Shown one piece after another: positions 7,186 to 13,266 of a stretch of DNA of 13,332 nucleotides. Location: contig DAIERC010000033.1 of the NCBI GenBank assembly GCA_027347125.1, positions 1-13,332 on the forward strand. Direction: 5' to 3'. Origin of the DNA: Ignavibacteriales bacterium (GTDB lineage: Bacteria > Bacteroidota > Ignavibacteria > Ignavibacteriales > Ignavibacteriaceae). A model generated the notes under the pieces. The model had not been told where the DNA came from. It was given only the letters and a program-made list of their open reading frames with translations, and did not search any database. The position numbers were made by a program, and so were the translations under genes. The stretch's first letter is position 1; each line of letters starts with the position of its first letter.

Positions 7186-7713
7186 TCAGTTGAATTTCCC
7201 CATCCGTCTTTTACTTTGTCTTTGGCTTTCAAAGAAAAAGTAACCGCTCACGAGCAGGCCTAATGAAAACACGGAACCTATAATCGAGATGTTTTTGGAA
7301 TTAACTAAATTTGAAAACGATACAATCATATCTGCAAAATGATTTACATACATATTAACGTTTTGATTTATGGAATCGGAAGCTTGCGTTTGAGGTATCA
7401 TCAAGTAAATAACATAACCCAAAATTCCAACTGCTATTACAATAAATATGGAAGAGATAAACGCAATAAATCTTTTATCGGCTTTTTTAAATTTAACGCT
7501 GCGGTTTAACTTACGCATAACCGAAGAAGTAAAATCGGATGAAACTTTTACTTCCTTAATGTCCTTTAATTCTTTGTGTATCGATAACAAAGCGTCTAAT
7601 TTAATCTTATCTTCGATCGAACTATTTATGATTTGATTAACCTCCGCCATCGCAGAAAAATCAAGCTCGCCGTCAATATATTTATTCAAAACTTCATCGC
7701 TTAACTTGTTCAT
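7186..7713 (-). CDS. Putative membrane anti-sigma factor (cysteine-free)
   Basis: A 175-residue membrane protein encoded directly after an ECF sigma factor. Its N-terminus LSDEVLNKYIDGELD resembles the helical anti-sigma domain that wraps the sigma factor. The N-terminal 80 residues are hydrophilic and probably cytoplasmic. Hydrophobic segments lie at about 82-106 and 142-161, enclosing a predicted extracytoplasmic loop of some 35 residues. The protein contains no cysteine, so it is not a zinc-binding (ZAS) or thiol-redox anti-sigma factor. A signal through the loop, or by proteolysis, is more likely. The ATG overlaps the sigma stop as ATGA, implying translational coupling and balanced amounts. 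The role rests on position, N-terminal style and topology; overall similarity to a known anti-sigma family cannot be tested here. Confidence 0.75.
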   Translation of the reverse strand: MNKLSDEVLNKYIDGELDFSAMAEVNQIINSSIEDKIKLDALLSIHKELKDIKEVKVSSDFTSSVMRKLNRSVKFKKADKRFIAFISSIFIVIAVGILGYVIYLMIPQTQASDSINQNVNMYVNHFADMIVSFSNLVNSKNISIIGSVFSLGLLVSGYFFFESQRQSKRRMGKFN

Positions 7714-8276
7714 AATAATTCTCTCTGGTAATTATTTTTTATAAAAAGATCGCGCAAAACATTTCTTGATCTATGGAGCATTACTTTTACATTGGCCACG
7801 GTTACATTCATTACTTCCGATATTTCTTCACAGCTCATATCATCAAGATAAAACATTGTAATTACAGACGCATAATTAGCCGGCAATTGCTCAATCATTT
7901 TTTGTATAAAATTTGATAAATCTTCTTTTTCTGTTACCCTGTAATCAAGATCGCTGCTTAGATTTATTTGTTCGTCAATAGATGACATTTCATTTTCAAT
8001 TTTTCTTTTCTTTGCCGACAGCTTTGTAAGCGCCGTGTTATATACTATCCGGTAGAACCATGTTGAGAACTTTGCTTCGTACCTGAAAGAGTCTATTGAT
8101 TTATAAGCTTTCAAAAAACAATCTTGAAGTATCTCTTCGGCTTCCATTTCATTCTTCAGCATCCTTACCAGTAAAGAGAAAGCTTTGTTCTTATATCTAT
8201 CAATCAACAAAGCGTAATCCGATGGATTGCCTTTCTTGATGGAATCAATAATCTCTATATCAGTAAGATTTTTCAT
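7710..8276 (-). CDS. ECF-type RNA polymerase sigma factor (RpoE-like)
   Basis: A 188-residue sigma-70 family factor with only regions 2 and 4, the ECF layout. Region 2 spans about 20-90 and includes AEEILQDCFLKAYKSIDSF, the core-binding stretch, and FSTWFYRIVYN, the -10 recognition part. Region 4 spans about 120-175, with LPANYASVITMFYLDDMS followed by the helix-turn-helix CEEISEVMNVTVANVKVMLHRSR that reads the -35 element. The anti-sigma gene overlaps its end. The ATG at 8276 has no Shine-Dalgarno. A promoter-like motif TGTAACC-N17-GTCTTA lies so close upstream that the mRNA would be nearly leaderless. The same motif occurs twice upstream of the divergent gene, pointing to autoregulation. 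The signal it answers to is unknown. Confidence 0.92.
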   Translation of the reverse strand: MKNLTDIEIIDSIKKGNPSDYALLIDRYKNKAFSLLVRMLKNEMEAEEILQDCFLKAYKSIDSFRYEAKFSTWFYRIVYNTALTKLSAKKRKIENEMSSIDEQINLSSDLDYRVTEKEDLSNFIQKMIEQLPANYASVITMFYLDDMSCEEISEVMNVTVANVKVMLHRSRNVLRDLFIKNNYQRELL

Positions 8277-8284
8277 TTGTTACT

Positions 8285-8314
8285 TAAGACTCACCCCAAT
8301 TATCAAAGGTTACA
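8285..8314 (-). promoter_or_regulatory. Candidate ECF-dependent promoter of the sigma operon
   Basis: On the minus strand TGTAACC (8314-8308) is followed after exactly 17 bases by GTCTTA (8290-8285). The -35 has the AAC core and the -10 the GTC core usual for ECF promoters. The same pair at the same spacing occurs twice on the plus strand nearby. Transcription would begin about one or two bases before the ATG at 8276. Confidence 0.65.
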
Positions 8315-8400
8315 AATCGTAGCTTATAAATTAGAAGATTTATCAATCTGTAGTAAAATAGACAGACACGGGAAGAAACGCAATTTAAAAATTACATATG

Positions 8401-8430
8401 TGTAACCTTTTAGTTAAAGCAACTGTCATA
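8401..8430 (+). promoter_or_regulatory. Candidate ECF promoter, distal copy, facing the small membrane protein
   Basis: TGTAACC (8401-8407), a 17-base spacer, then GTCATA (8425-8430). Same -35, same spacing and near-identical -10 as the copy facing the sigma gene. The predicted start is near 8437, giving a leader of about 105 bases before the ATG at 8543. Confidence 0.6.
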
Positions 8431-8482
8431 AGCTTTAGTACATAAAAATTATAACGAAATAATTAATTATAGTTTTATTAAA

Positions 8483-8512
8483 TGTAACCTAATTTGGAAC
8501 ACAATAGTCACA
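8483..8512 (+). promoter_or_regulatory. Candidate ECF promoter, proximal copy, facing the small membrane protein
   Basis: TGTAACC (8483-8489), a 17-base spacer, then GTCACA (8507-8512). The predicted start near 8519 leaves a short leader that includes the AAGGAGG ribosome site. The two plus-strand copies lie 82 bases apart in the same orientation, as tandem promoters. Confidence 0.62.
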
Positions 8513-8542
8513 ACAGGTAGAAAAGAACAAAAGGAGGAATAT

Positions 8543-8896
8543 ATGGCACCCGCAATTATTGGAGTATTTATACCGATAGTATTTTTTCTGGTATTAGGAT
8601 TAATACTCGTAACATATTTCTATTTCCGCTCCAGAGAAAGACAATTGCTTATTGAAAAAGGGATGGATGCCCAATCAATTAAAGATTTTTTCGAATCCAA
8701 AAAAGATACTTACAGATGGTTTAAAATCGGCGTAGTGTGTATTGGATTTGGCATTGGTCTTGGGTTAGGAATGTATATGCAAGACGTTACGGACAAAGAT
8801 TTTTGGATTCCTTTTTTCCTGTTTGTCTTTACAGGGATCGGATTCGTCGCGGCAAATCTTATATCCAAAAAATTGGAACAAAATATCGTCAAGTAA
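8543..8896 (+). CDS. Small three-TM membrane protein (resembles DUF6249)
   Basis: A 117-residue inner-membrane protein with hydrophobic segments at about 4-28, 60-80 and 87-107. A charged stretch follows the first: RSRERQLLIEKGMDAQSIKDFF. The ER..LIEKGMD pattern recalls DUF6249 proteins of Bacteroidota, an identification from memory that I rate moderate. The second segment is glycine-rich (GFGIGLGLG). The ATG is secured by a perfect AAGGAGG at 8531-8537, 5 bases upstream. It is the only complete plus-strand gene in the window. It is divergent from the ECF sigma gene and preceded by two copies of the putative ECF promoter, so it is a probable regulon member. No biochemical function can be assigned; an envelope-stress or sensor-feedback role is speculation. 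Confidence 0.85.
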   Translation: MAPAIIGVFIPIVFFLVLGLILVTYFYFRSRERQLLIEKGMDAQSIKDFFESKKDTYRWFKIGVVCIGFGIGLGLGMYMQDVTDKDFWIPFFLFVFTGIGFVAANLISKKLEQNIVK

Positions 8897-8900
8897 AAAA

Positions 8901-8922
8901 AGCCGGGATTTTTATCCCGGCT
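8901..8922. terminator. Bidirectional intrinsic terminator between convergent genes
   Basis: AGCCGGGAT (8901-8909) and ATCCCGGCT (8914-8922) form a perfect 9-bp stem with a TTTT loop. It is flanked by an A-run on the left and a T-run on the right. It lies between the small membrane protein (stop 8896) and trxB (stop 8934) and works in both directions. Confidence 0.92.
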
Positions 8923-8933
8923 TTTTTAATTTT

Positions 8934-9881
8934 TTATTCTTGAGCTTCAAGCCATCTTTCTGCATCCAGCGCGGCCATACAGCCGGTACCCGCAGCGGTA
9001 ACAGCCTGCCTGTAATTTTTATCGGCAACATCACCGGCGGCAAAAACACCGGGAATATTTGTGTAGGTTGAACCGGGTTTAACTTTTAGATATCCGGTCT
9101 CATCCATATCCAAAATATTTTTAAAGATCTCTGTGTTAGGTTTATGACCGATCGCAATGAATAAACCGTCAGCTTGAACTTCAGTAACCGAATGATCTTT
9201 AGTATCTTCAAGTAAAACGCCCGTCATACTTTTGCGGCCGTTCTGTTCCGTGCCTAGAACTTCTTTTACAATTTTGTTTGTTAATAATTTTATTTTGGGA
9301 TTTTTCTTTACTCTATCCGTCATAATTTTTGAAGCTCTAAACTCATCTCTTCTATGAATAACCGTAACTTCGGATGCAAACTTAGTTAAAAAGTTAGCTT
9401 CTTCCATCGCGGTATCTCCTCCACCAACAACCAGAACTTTTAGATCTTTAAAGAAAAAACCGTCGCAAGTTGCGCACGCAGAAACACCGTAACCCATAAA
9501 TTTATTTTCGCTGGGTAAATTCAAAAGCCTTGCCGAAGCACCGGTGGCAACAATAACCGCGTCCGCCGTATGAACATCATCATAAGTTTTAAGCAAAAAG
9601 GGCCTTTTTGAAAAATCTACTTCCGTAATTTCTTTGTAAATGGATTTGGCGCCGAATCTTTGAGCTTGCTTTCTCATAACATCCATTAGTTCCGGGCCCA
9701 TAATGCCATTTTCAAAACCTGGGTAGTTTTCAATTTCCGTAGTAATAGTCAATTGTCCGCCTGGCTGCATTCCTTCAAACATAACCGGATTTAGATTTGC
9801 TCTGCCGGTATACAAAGCTGCTGTAAAACCAGCGGGGCCGGAGCCAATTATCGCTATTTTATGATGATTTTCTGATGACAT
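8934..9881 (-). CDS. trxB: Thioredoxin reductase
   Basis: A cytoplasmic FAD enzyme that passes electrons from NADPH to thioredoxin. The 315 residues show the FAD motif GSGPAG (13-18), the redox-active CATC (C136, C139) in SACATCDGFFFKD, the NADPH motif GGGDTAMEEA (153-162) with HRRDEFRAS (176-184) that favours NADPH, and the C-terminal FAD motif FAAGDVADKNYRQAVTAAG. The length is standard. The ATG at 9881 is preceded by AAGGAG at 9887-9892, five bases upstream. It is transcribed alone: a hairpin lies upstream at 9984-10005 and a strong terminator follows the stop. All catalytic residues are present. The NADPH assignment is from the HRRxxFRA motif only. Confidence 0.96.
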   Translation of the reverse strand: MSSENHHKIAIIGSGPAGFTAALYTGRANLNPVMFEGMQPGGQLTITTEIENYPGFENGIMGPELMDVMRKQAQRFGAKSIYKEITEVDFSKRPFLLKTYDDVHTADAVIVATGASARLLNLPSENKFMGYGVSACATCDGFFFKDLKVLVVGGGDTAMEEANFLTKFASEVTVIHRRDEFRASKIMTDRVKKNPKIKLLTNKIVKEVLGTEQNGRKSMTGVLLEDTKDHSVTEVQADGLFIAIGHKPNTEIFKNILDMDETGYLKVKPGSTYTNIPGVFAAGDVADKNYRQAVTAAGTGCMAALDAERWLEAQE

Positions 9882-9983
9882 AAATTCTCCTTTTAACCAG
9901 TAATAAATTATTTTTTAAAATTTTTATTTAATCAATTAAAGTTTCGGCAAAACAGCAAACAATAAATTTTCAATCTCAAAATA

Positions 9984-10005
9984 CCTTTAGCCGCTTAGCA
10001 AAAGG
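9984..10005 (-). terminator. Hairpin terminator immediately after the TGA-interrupted ORF
   Basis: CCTTT-A-GC and GC-A-AAAGG pair with one A.A mismatch around CGCTTA. On the minus strand it is followed by the T-rich TATTTTGAG. It begins one base after the TAA of the interrupted ORF, so it probably ends the MBL-Rieske-queG transcript. Confidence 0.55.
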
Positions 10006-10245
10006 TTAAATTGTTCGTTTAAAAACAAGCCAATCGCGAATCGGGGCACCTTCTAAAACTTTCTGGAAACCCTTGTTATTCAATTCTATAAGATTCAATT
10101 TTTGTTCCAAGGGTTCAAAATTTTTCCTTAATAATTTTGAAGAGCGAGTTGTATCAAATCAAGTACAATATTTATAATGTAGAGTATCCATATTTCCAGC
10201 AGCTAATTTTTCCGCGAAAAGGATGATATTGTTTTCTGCGTTCAT
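10006..10245 (-). pseudogene. Unrecognised 78-residue ORF interrupted by one in-frame TGA
   Basis: An ATG at 10245 opens 28 codons starting MNAENNIILFAEKLAAGNM and ending HYKYCT, then a TGA at 10161-10159. The same frame continues without another stop for 50 codons, through RKNFEPLEQKLNLIEL and ending GAPIRDWLVFKRTI, to a TAA at 10008-10006. Both halves have balanced, protein-like composition and share one frame. The ORF lies 33 bases after queG and ends exactly at a terminator hairpin, as the last gene of an operon would. I do not recognise the family. The simplest reading is a gene broken by a nonsense mutation (or a sequencing error at one base). Alternatives are a selenocysteine codon, which would give a C-x-U pair (C27, U29), or two tiny ORFs. 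No Shine-Dalgarno is visible. A TTG at 10266 in the same frame could add seven residues. Confidence 0.55.
10114..10141 (-). repeat. 9-bp inverted repeat 17 bases after the in-frame TGA
   Basis: TTCAAAATT (10141-10133 on the minus strand) and AATTTTGAA (10122-10114) form a perfect stem with a 10-base loop ATTAAGGAAA. Its distance from the TGA is in the range of bacterial selenocysteine insertion elements. However, the stem is AT-rich and neither of the first two loop bases is G. The fold may simply be chance in AT-rich DNA. Confidence 0.4.
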
Positions 10246-10278
10246 GAACTTCGGAATAATATACAAGGGGAACTATAA

Positions 10279-11211
10279 TTATTTTTTAGAATTAATTAAA
10301 AACTCGGCGTTACGTTTTAGCCCTTTAAGCTTGGCTCTTTTTATAGGACTTCTCTCAAACCTTTTCTTAAACTCGCTGTTTTCCATTTGCAACACTTCAT
10401 TCAGATCAATCTCGGTTTTTCTTTCGGAAGGATAAAATTCTCTGTTTGAAGTTTCTTCTGCAAATTTAATATTCCACGGACAAACGTCCTGGCATATATC
10501 GCACCCGAATAACCAATCATTAAACTTCCCATTAAATTCATTTGGTATTTCTTTTTTATTTTCTATAGTGAGGTAAGAAATGCATTTGTTCGAGTCAACC
10601 AGATATGGATTAATTATCGCACCGGTCGGACAAGCATCAATACAAGCGGTGCAGGTACCGCAATAATCGGGCATTTCCTGGGCATAATTAAACTCATAAT
10701 TTGTAATTACAGTTGCTAAAAAAATCCAGCTTCCGAATTCCTTTGTAATTACGTTTGTGTGTTTCCCCATCCATCCCAAACCAGATTTAACTGCCCATAC
10801 TTTATCCATTACCGGGCCTGTATCAACATACGATATTGAATCGAACGCCGGATCAATTTCACGCATCTCATTTTCCAACTCGCCAAGCATTTCCCATATA
10901 ACCAGATGATAATCCGTTCCCCACGCATAGCGGGAAATTTTCCCCGTATTTTCACGGCCTAAATATTTTCCAGGCACGAAATAATTTAACCCCAGTGAAA
11001 TAACACTTTTAACTTCCGGAAGAACTTCTCTGATGTCTTTTCTTTTCTCAACATTCCTCTTCATATATTCCATGCCGGCCTGGTAGTTATTAAACAACCA
11101 TTCATTAAGCCTATCAACCTCATCGCCGAGTGCTTCATATTCGGCAAATCCGATCATGTTAAATCCAACTGCTTTAGCTTTATGCATTACTATTTCGTTA
11201 GTAATTTTCAT
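10279..11211 (-). CDS. queG: Epoxyqueuosine reductase
   Basis: A cobalamin- and iron-sulphur-dependent cytoplasmic enzyme that reduces epoxyqueuosine to queuosine in tRNA, the last step of queuosine synthesis. The N-terminal half has the QueG pattern ending VDTGPVMDKVWAVKSGLGWMGKHTN (129-153), where D130 corresponds to the proposed catalytic aspartate. Two [4Fe-4S] clusters are bound by C184, C187, C190, C194 and by C210, C237, C240, C244 (CGTCTACIDACPTGAI and GCDICQDVCPWN). At 310 residues it lacks the C-terminal HEAT-like extension of the longer E. coli and Bacillus proteins, a common shorter form. The ATG at 11211 follows the Rieske gene by 17 bases, so it is probably co-transcribed with it. 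No other queuosine gene is in the window. Confidence 0.95.
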   Translation of the reverse strand: MKITNEIVMHKAKAVGFNMIGFAEYEALGDEVDRLNEWLFNNYQAGMEYMKRNVEKRKDIREVLPEVKSVISLGLNYFVPGKYLGRENTGKISRYAWGTDYHLVIWEMLGELENEMREIDPAFDSISYVDTGPVMDKVWAVKSGLGWMGKHTNVITKEFGSWIFLATVITNYEFNYAQEMPDYCGTCTACIDACPTGAIINPYLVDSNKCISYLTIENKKEIPNEFNGKFNDWLFGCDICQDVCPWNIKFAEETSNREFYPSERKTEIDLNEVLQMENSEFKKRFERSPIKRAKLKGLKRNAEFLINSKK

Positions 11212-11228
11212 GATTAATTTTTACAATT

Positions 11229-11588
11229 TTACCAGTTGAATTTCTTTTCGGGAACTTTAACAAATACGTTTCCCTCACTAACTTGAACATGATAAATATC
11301 CAACCCTTTTCCGCCGGTAGGCAGCTTACCTGTTTTCAAATCGAACATCCAGCCATGCGCGGGGCAAACGACGCATCCTTCTTCTATAAAACCGTCGTAG
11401 ATAAGCGCGCTATGCTGATGCGGACAAATATTGTTAAGCGCAAAAACTTCGCCGTTAACTTTAAAAACGGCAATCTCTACATAATTAACTATAAATTTTT
11501 TTCCATTATTTTCTTTAAGTTCACTAATATTACATATTTTTTGAAATTCCGTTAAGTCTATAGATTTAGAGCTGTTTGAATTTATCAT
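11229..11588 (-). CDS. Small Rieske [2Fe-2S] ferredoxin
   Basis: A 119-residue single-domain Rieske protein, likely a soluble electron carrier in the cytoplasm. Cluster ligands are C55 and H57 in NICPHQHS, and C75 and H78 in CVVCPAHGWMFD, followed by the typical LKTGKLPTGG. It has no leader or membrane segment, unlike cytochrome bc Rieske subunits. The layout matches NirD-like or dioxygenase-type Rieske ferredoxins. The frame is open upstream to a TTG at 11687, but that would lie deep within the MBL gene. The ATG at 11588 is preferred: it overlaps the MBL gene end by 23 bases and has an AAGG 11 bases upstream. It sits between an MBL-fold hydrolase and QueG; its partner is unknown. Confidence 0.88.
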   Translation of the reverse strand: MINSNSSKSIDLTEFQKICNISELKENNGKKFIVNYVEIAVFKVNGEVFALNNICPHQHSALIYDGFIEEGCVVCPAHGWMFDLKTGKLPTGGKGLDIYHVQVSEGNVFVKVPEKKFNW

Positions 11589-12411
11589 TAACCATGTAGC
11601 CTTTCTCTGTTCTGCTAACATTTGCCTTTGCGGTTTCAGGATCATGTTCAAAAAATAAATGCCAGTTTTTATCAACCGCCTCCGCAAGAATTTTTTTCTT
11701 CTCAGTCACAGTAATCAGCGGCTGAAGATCATAACCCATAACGTATGGAAGCGGAATATGGGATGTGGTTGGGAACAAGTCGCAACCGTAAAGAAGCGTA
11801 TTTGATGAATCGGAAATTTTTATAAGCTGCTGACCGAATGTATGCCCGTTAATAATTAAGAATTGAATTTCATCGTCAAAAAATTCTTCACCTTTAACTA
11901 GATTTAATACGCCTTCTTCCATAAGAGGAATAAAATTTTCTTTCAGGTAACTTCCTTTGTCTCTTTCGGAAGGATTAACAGCCCATTCGTAATTTTGTTT
12001 TTGAACGTAGTACTTGGCATTTGAAAAAGCCGGCACAATTTTTCCGTTTTCAAATTTAGTAGAGCCGCCTGTATGATCAAAATGAAGATGTGTTAATATC
12101 ACGTCGGTAATATCGCCAGGCTTAATGCCTGCTTTTGTTAATCCGGATTCGAGCGAATGTTCGTTCTGGTTAATATCATATATCTTTACCGATTTGTCAT
12201 CCCACTTGGTTCCCATCCCGGTATCAATCAAAATTATTTTTTTACCGGAACGAAGCAGAATATTTCTTGTGGCAAGTTTTATTCTGTTGCTTTCGTCTGG
12301 CGGATTTGTTTTTTGCCAAAGCGGTTTTGGAATAATGCCGAACATCGCGCCGCCGTCTAAAGAAAAGAAACCGGAATTAATTATATCGAGTTCATACTTA
12401 CCGATTTTCAC
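11566..12411 (-). CDS. MBL-fold metallo-hydrolase (lactonase-like)
   Basis: A 281-residue metallo-beta-lactamase-fold hydrolase, cytoplasmic (no signal peptide). The metal-binding motif HLHFDHTGG supplies H108, H110, D112 and H113. H190 (NGHTFGQ), D211 (YGCDLFPT) and H256 (FEHDPE) complete a two-metal site. LIDTGMGTKWDD at 61-72 is the usual strand before the motif. The arrangement resembles AHL lactonase and YtnP-like proteins, but the substrate is unproven. The start is GTG at 12411: an in-frame TAA lies 18 bases upstream, and the next Met (residue 23) would remove the first beta-strands. A weak GGGA lies upstream. It appears to begin the transcript that continues into the Rieske gene and queG. 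Confidence 0.88.
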   Translation of the reverse strand: MKIGKYELDIINSGFFSLDGGAMFGIIPKPLWQKTNPPDESNRIKLATRNILLRSGKKIILIDTGMGTKWDDKSVKIYDINQNEHSLESGLTKAGIKPGDITDVILTHLHFDHTGGSTKFENGKIVPAFSNAKYYVQKQNYEWAVNPSERDKGSYLKENFIPLMEEGVLNLVKGEEFFDDEIQFLIINGHTFGQQLIKISDSSNTLLYGCDLFPTTSHIPLPYVMGYDLQPLITVTEKKKILAEAVDKNWHLFFEHDPETAKANVSRTEKGYMVNDKFKQL

Positions 12412-12562
12412 AGTTTTATCCCAAAGTTAAAATTTATGTTATATAGAAATATGATGGTTGCAACTTAAACAAGAATTAAGAAAGGTTAAAGGCTGTGCGT
12501 CAAAATGTAGAATTAGAATTTTACAGAACGGAAAAAACTTTTGTGTGAATTTAAAATTAAAG

Positions 12563-12582
12563 AGGGCGTCAAATGACGCCCT
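12563..12582 (-). terminator. Terminator after the ferredoxin gene
   Basis: AGGGCGTCA (12563-12571) and TGACGCCCT (12574-12582) form a perfect GC-rich inverted repeat around a very short loop. It lies 25 bases beyond the ferredoxin stop, with CTTTAATTTT following on the minus strand. The plus-strand side is also T-rich, so it may work both ways. Confidence 0.82.
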
Positions 12583-12607
12583 AATTAATTTTTATTGTCC
12601 GATAAGT

Positions 12608-12940
12608 CTAGCGGCCTAAACTGTCCAAGTGTTCTTTTTTAGCAAGAAGTGTAGCTTCGTCTTCAGCATGAGCCGGATCCGGAACGCAGCATTCAACCGG
12701 GCAAACTTCTACGCATTGAGGATCATCGTGAAATCCTTTGCATTCAGTACATTTATCAGGTACTACGTAGAAATAATCGCTTGAATAGAAACCAGTAGCA
12801 CCGGATGGAGCAGCATCACCTTCGCCATATGAATTACCACCAAATTCCCAGTTGTTTCCGCCTTCATAAATTGCATTATTCGGACATTCTGGTTCGCATG
12901 CTCCGCAATTGATGCATTCCTCAGTTATCTTGATAGCCAT
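12608..12940 (-). CDS. fdx: Two-[4Fe-4S] ferredoxin, Chlorobium/Bacteroidota type
   Basis: A 110-residue low-potential electron carrier of the cytoplasm. Cluster ligands are C9, C12, C15, C19 (CINCGACEPECP) and C64, C67, C76, C80 (CTECKGF then CVEVCP). The eight-residue spacing between C67 and C76 and the extra pair C84-C85 are seen in Chlorobium-style ferredoxins. A glycine- and aromatic-rich insert of about 35 residues (roughly 27-60) separates the two halves and is typical of Bacteroidota homologues. The ATG at 12940 has AAGGAG at 12950-12955, nine bases upstream. A terminator follows and the upstream paralogue has its own, so this is probably a single-gene transcript. The redox partner is unknown; pyruvate:ferredoxin oxidoreductase is a common one. 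Confidence 0.94.
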   Translation of the reverse strand: MAIKITEECINCGACEPECPNNAIYEGGNNWEFGGNSYGEGDAAPSGATGFYSSDYFYVVPDKCTECKGFHDDPQCVEVCPVECCVPDPAHAEDEATLLAKKEHLDSLGR

Positions 12941-13230
12941 TGTTTTATTCTCCTTATAATACGTTAAAGATTATTCGTAAAAATTTTTAGATTTATAAGT
13001 CTTATTAATTTTTACATTGTATTCTCTAATTTTGTGCCAATCGTTCATTTATTTATGTATTAATCGAAAAATTGCAAAGGATTGTATAAAAGAGGCAGAT
13101 ATTAAAATTCGGTAAATATTTGGGTATGCTTATTTTTTCAATTGTGAGAAATTGAAAATTATCATTTCTCTAAAATGGTCTGAATTAAAAAAGAAGTATA
13201 AAATGAAACGTATTGTTAAAATAAAAACGT
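12941..13230. other. Intergenic region between the two ferredoxin genes
   Basis: Apart from the ferredoxin ribosome site near 12950 this AT-rich stretch has no supportable gene. It holds two overlapping inverted repeats at 13135-13170. TTTTCAATT/AATTGAAAA (13135-13158) and GAGAAAT/ATTTCTC (13146-13170) share bases and cannot form together. The promoter of the downstream ferredoxin should lie here, but I could not pick one with confidence. Confidence 0.4.
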
Positions 13231-13254
13231 AAAAGGGCACAAAAGCGCCCTTTT
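13231..13254 (-). terminator. Terminator after the upstream ferredoxin paralogue
   Basis: AAAAGGGC and GCCCTTTT pair around a central ACAAAAGC, which can extend by one C-G pair past a mismatch. On the minus strand it is followed by an ACG and TTTTTAT. It lies 12 bases after the stop of the partial ferredoxin. Confidence 0.75.
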
Positions 13255-13266
13255 ATTGAAATAAAA

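Noticed and set aside
7784..7813. TGTAACC on the minus strand within the sigma gene
   Set aside because: No GTC-type -10 at the right spacing, and it is inside coding sequence.
10223..10435. 70-codon plus-strand open frame overlapping the end of queG
   Set aside because: Antisense to conserved queG C-terminal codons, with no supporting ribosome site; the minus-strand frame explains the region better.
11589..11687. Rieske protein extended upstream to a TTG at 11687
   Set aside because: The extension lies wholly within the MBL hydrolase gene in another frame and is not Rieske-like; the ATG at 11588 fits better.
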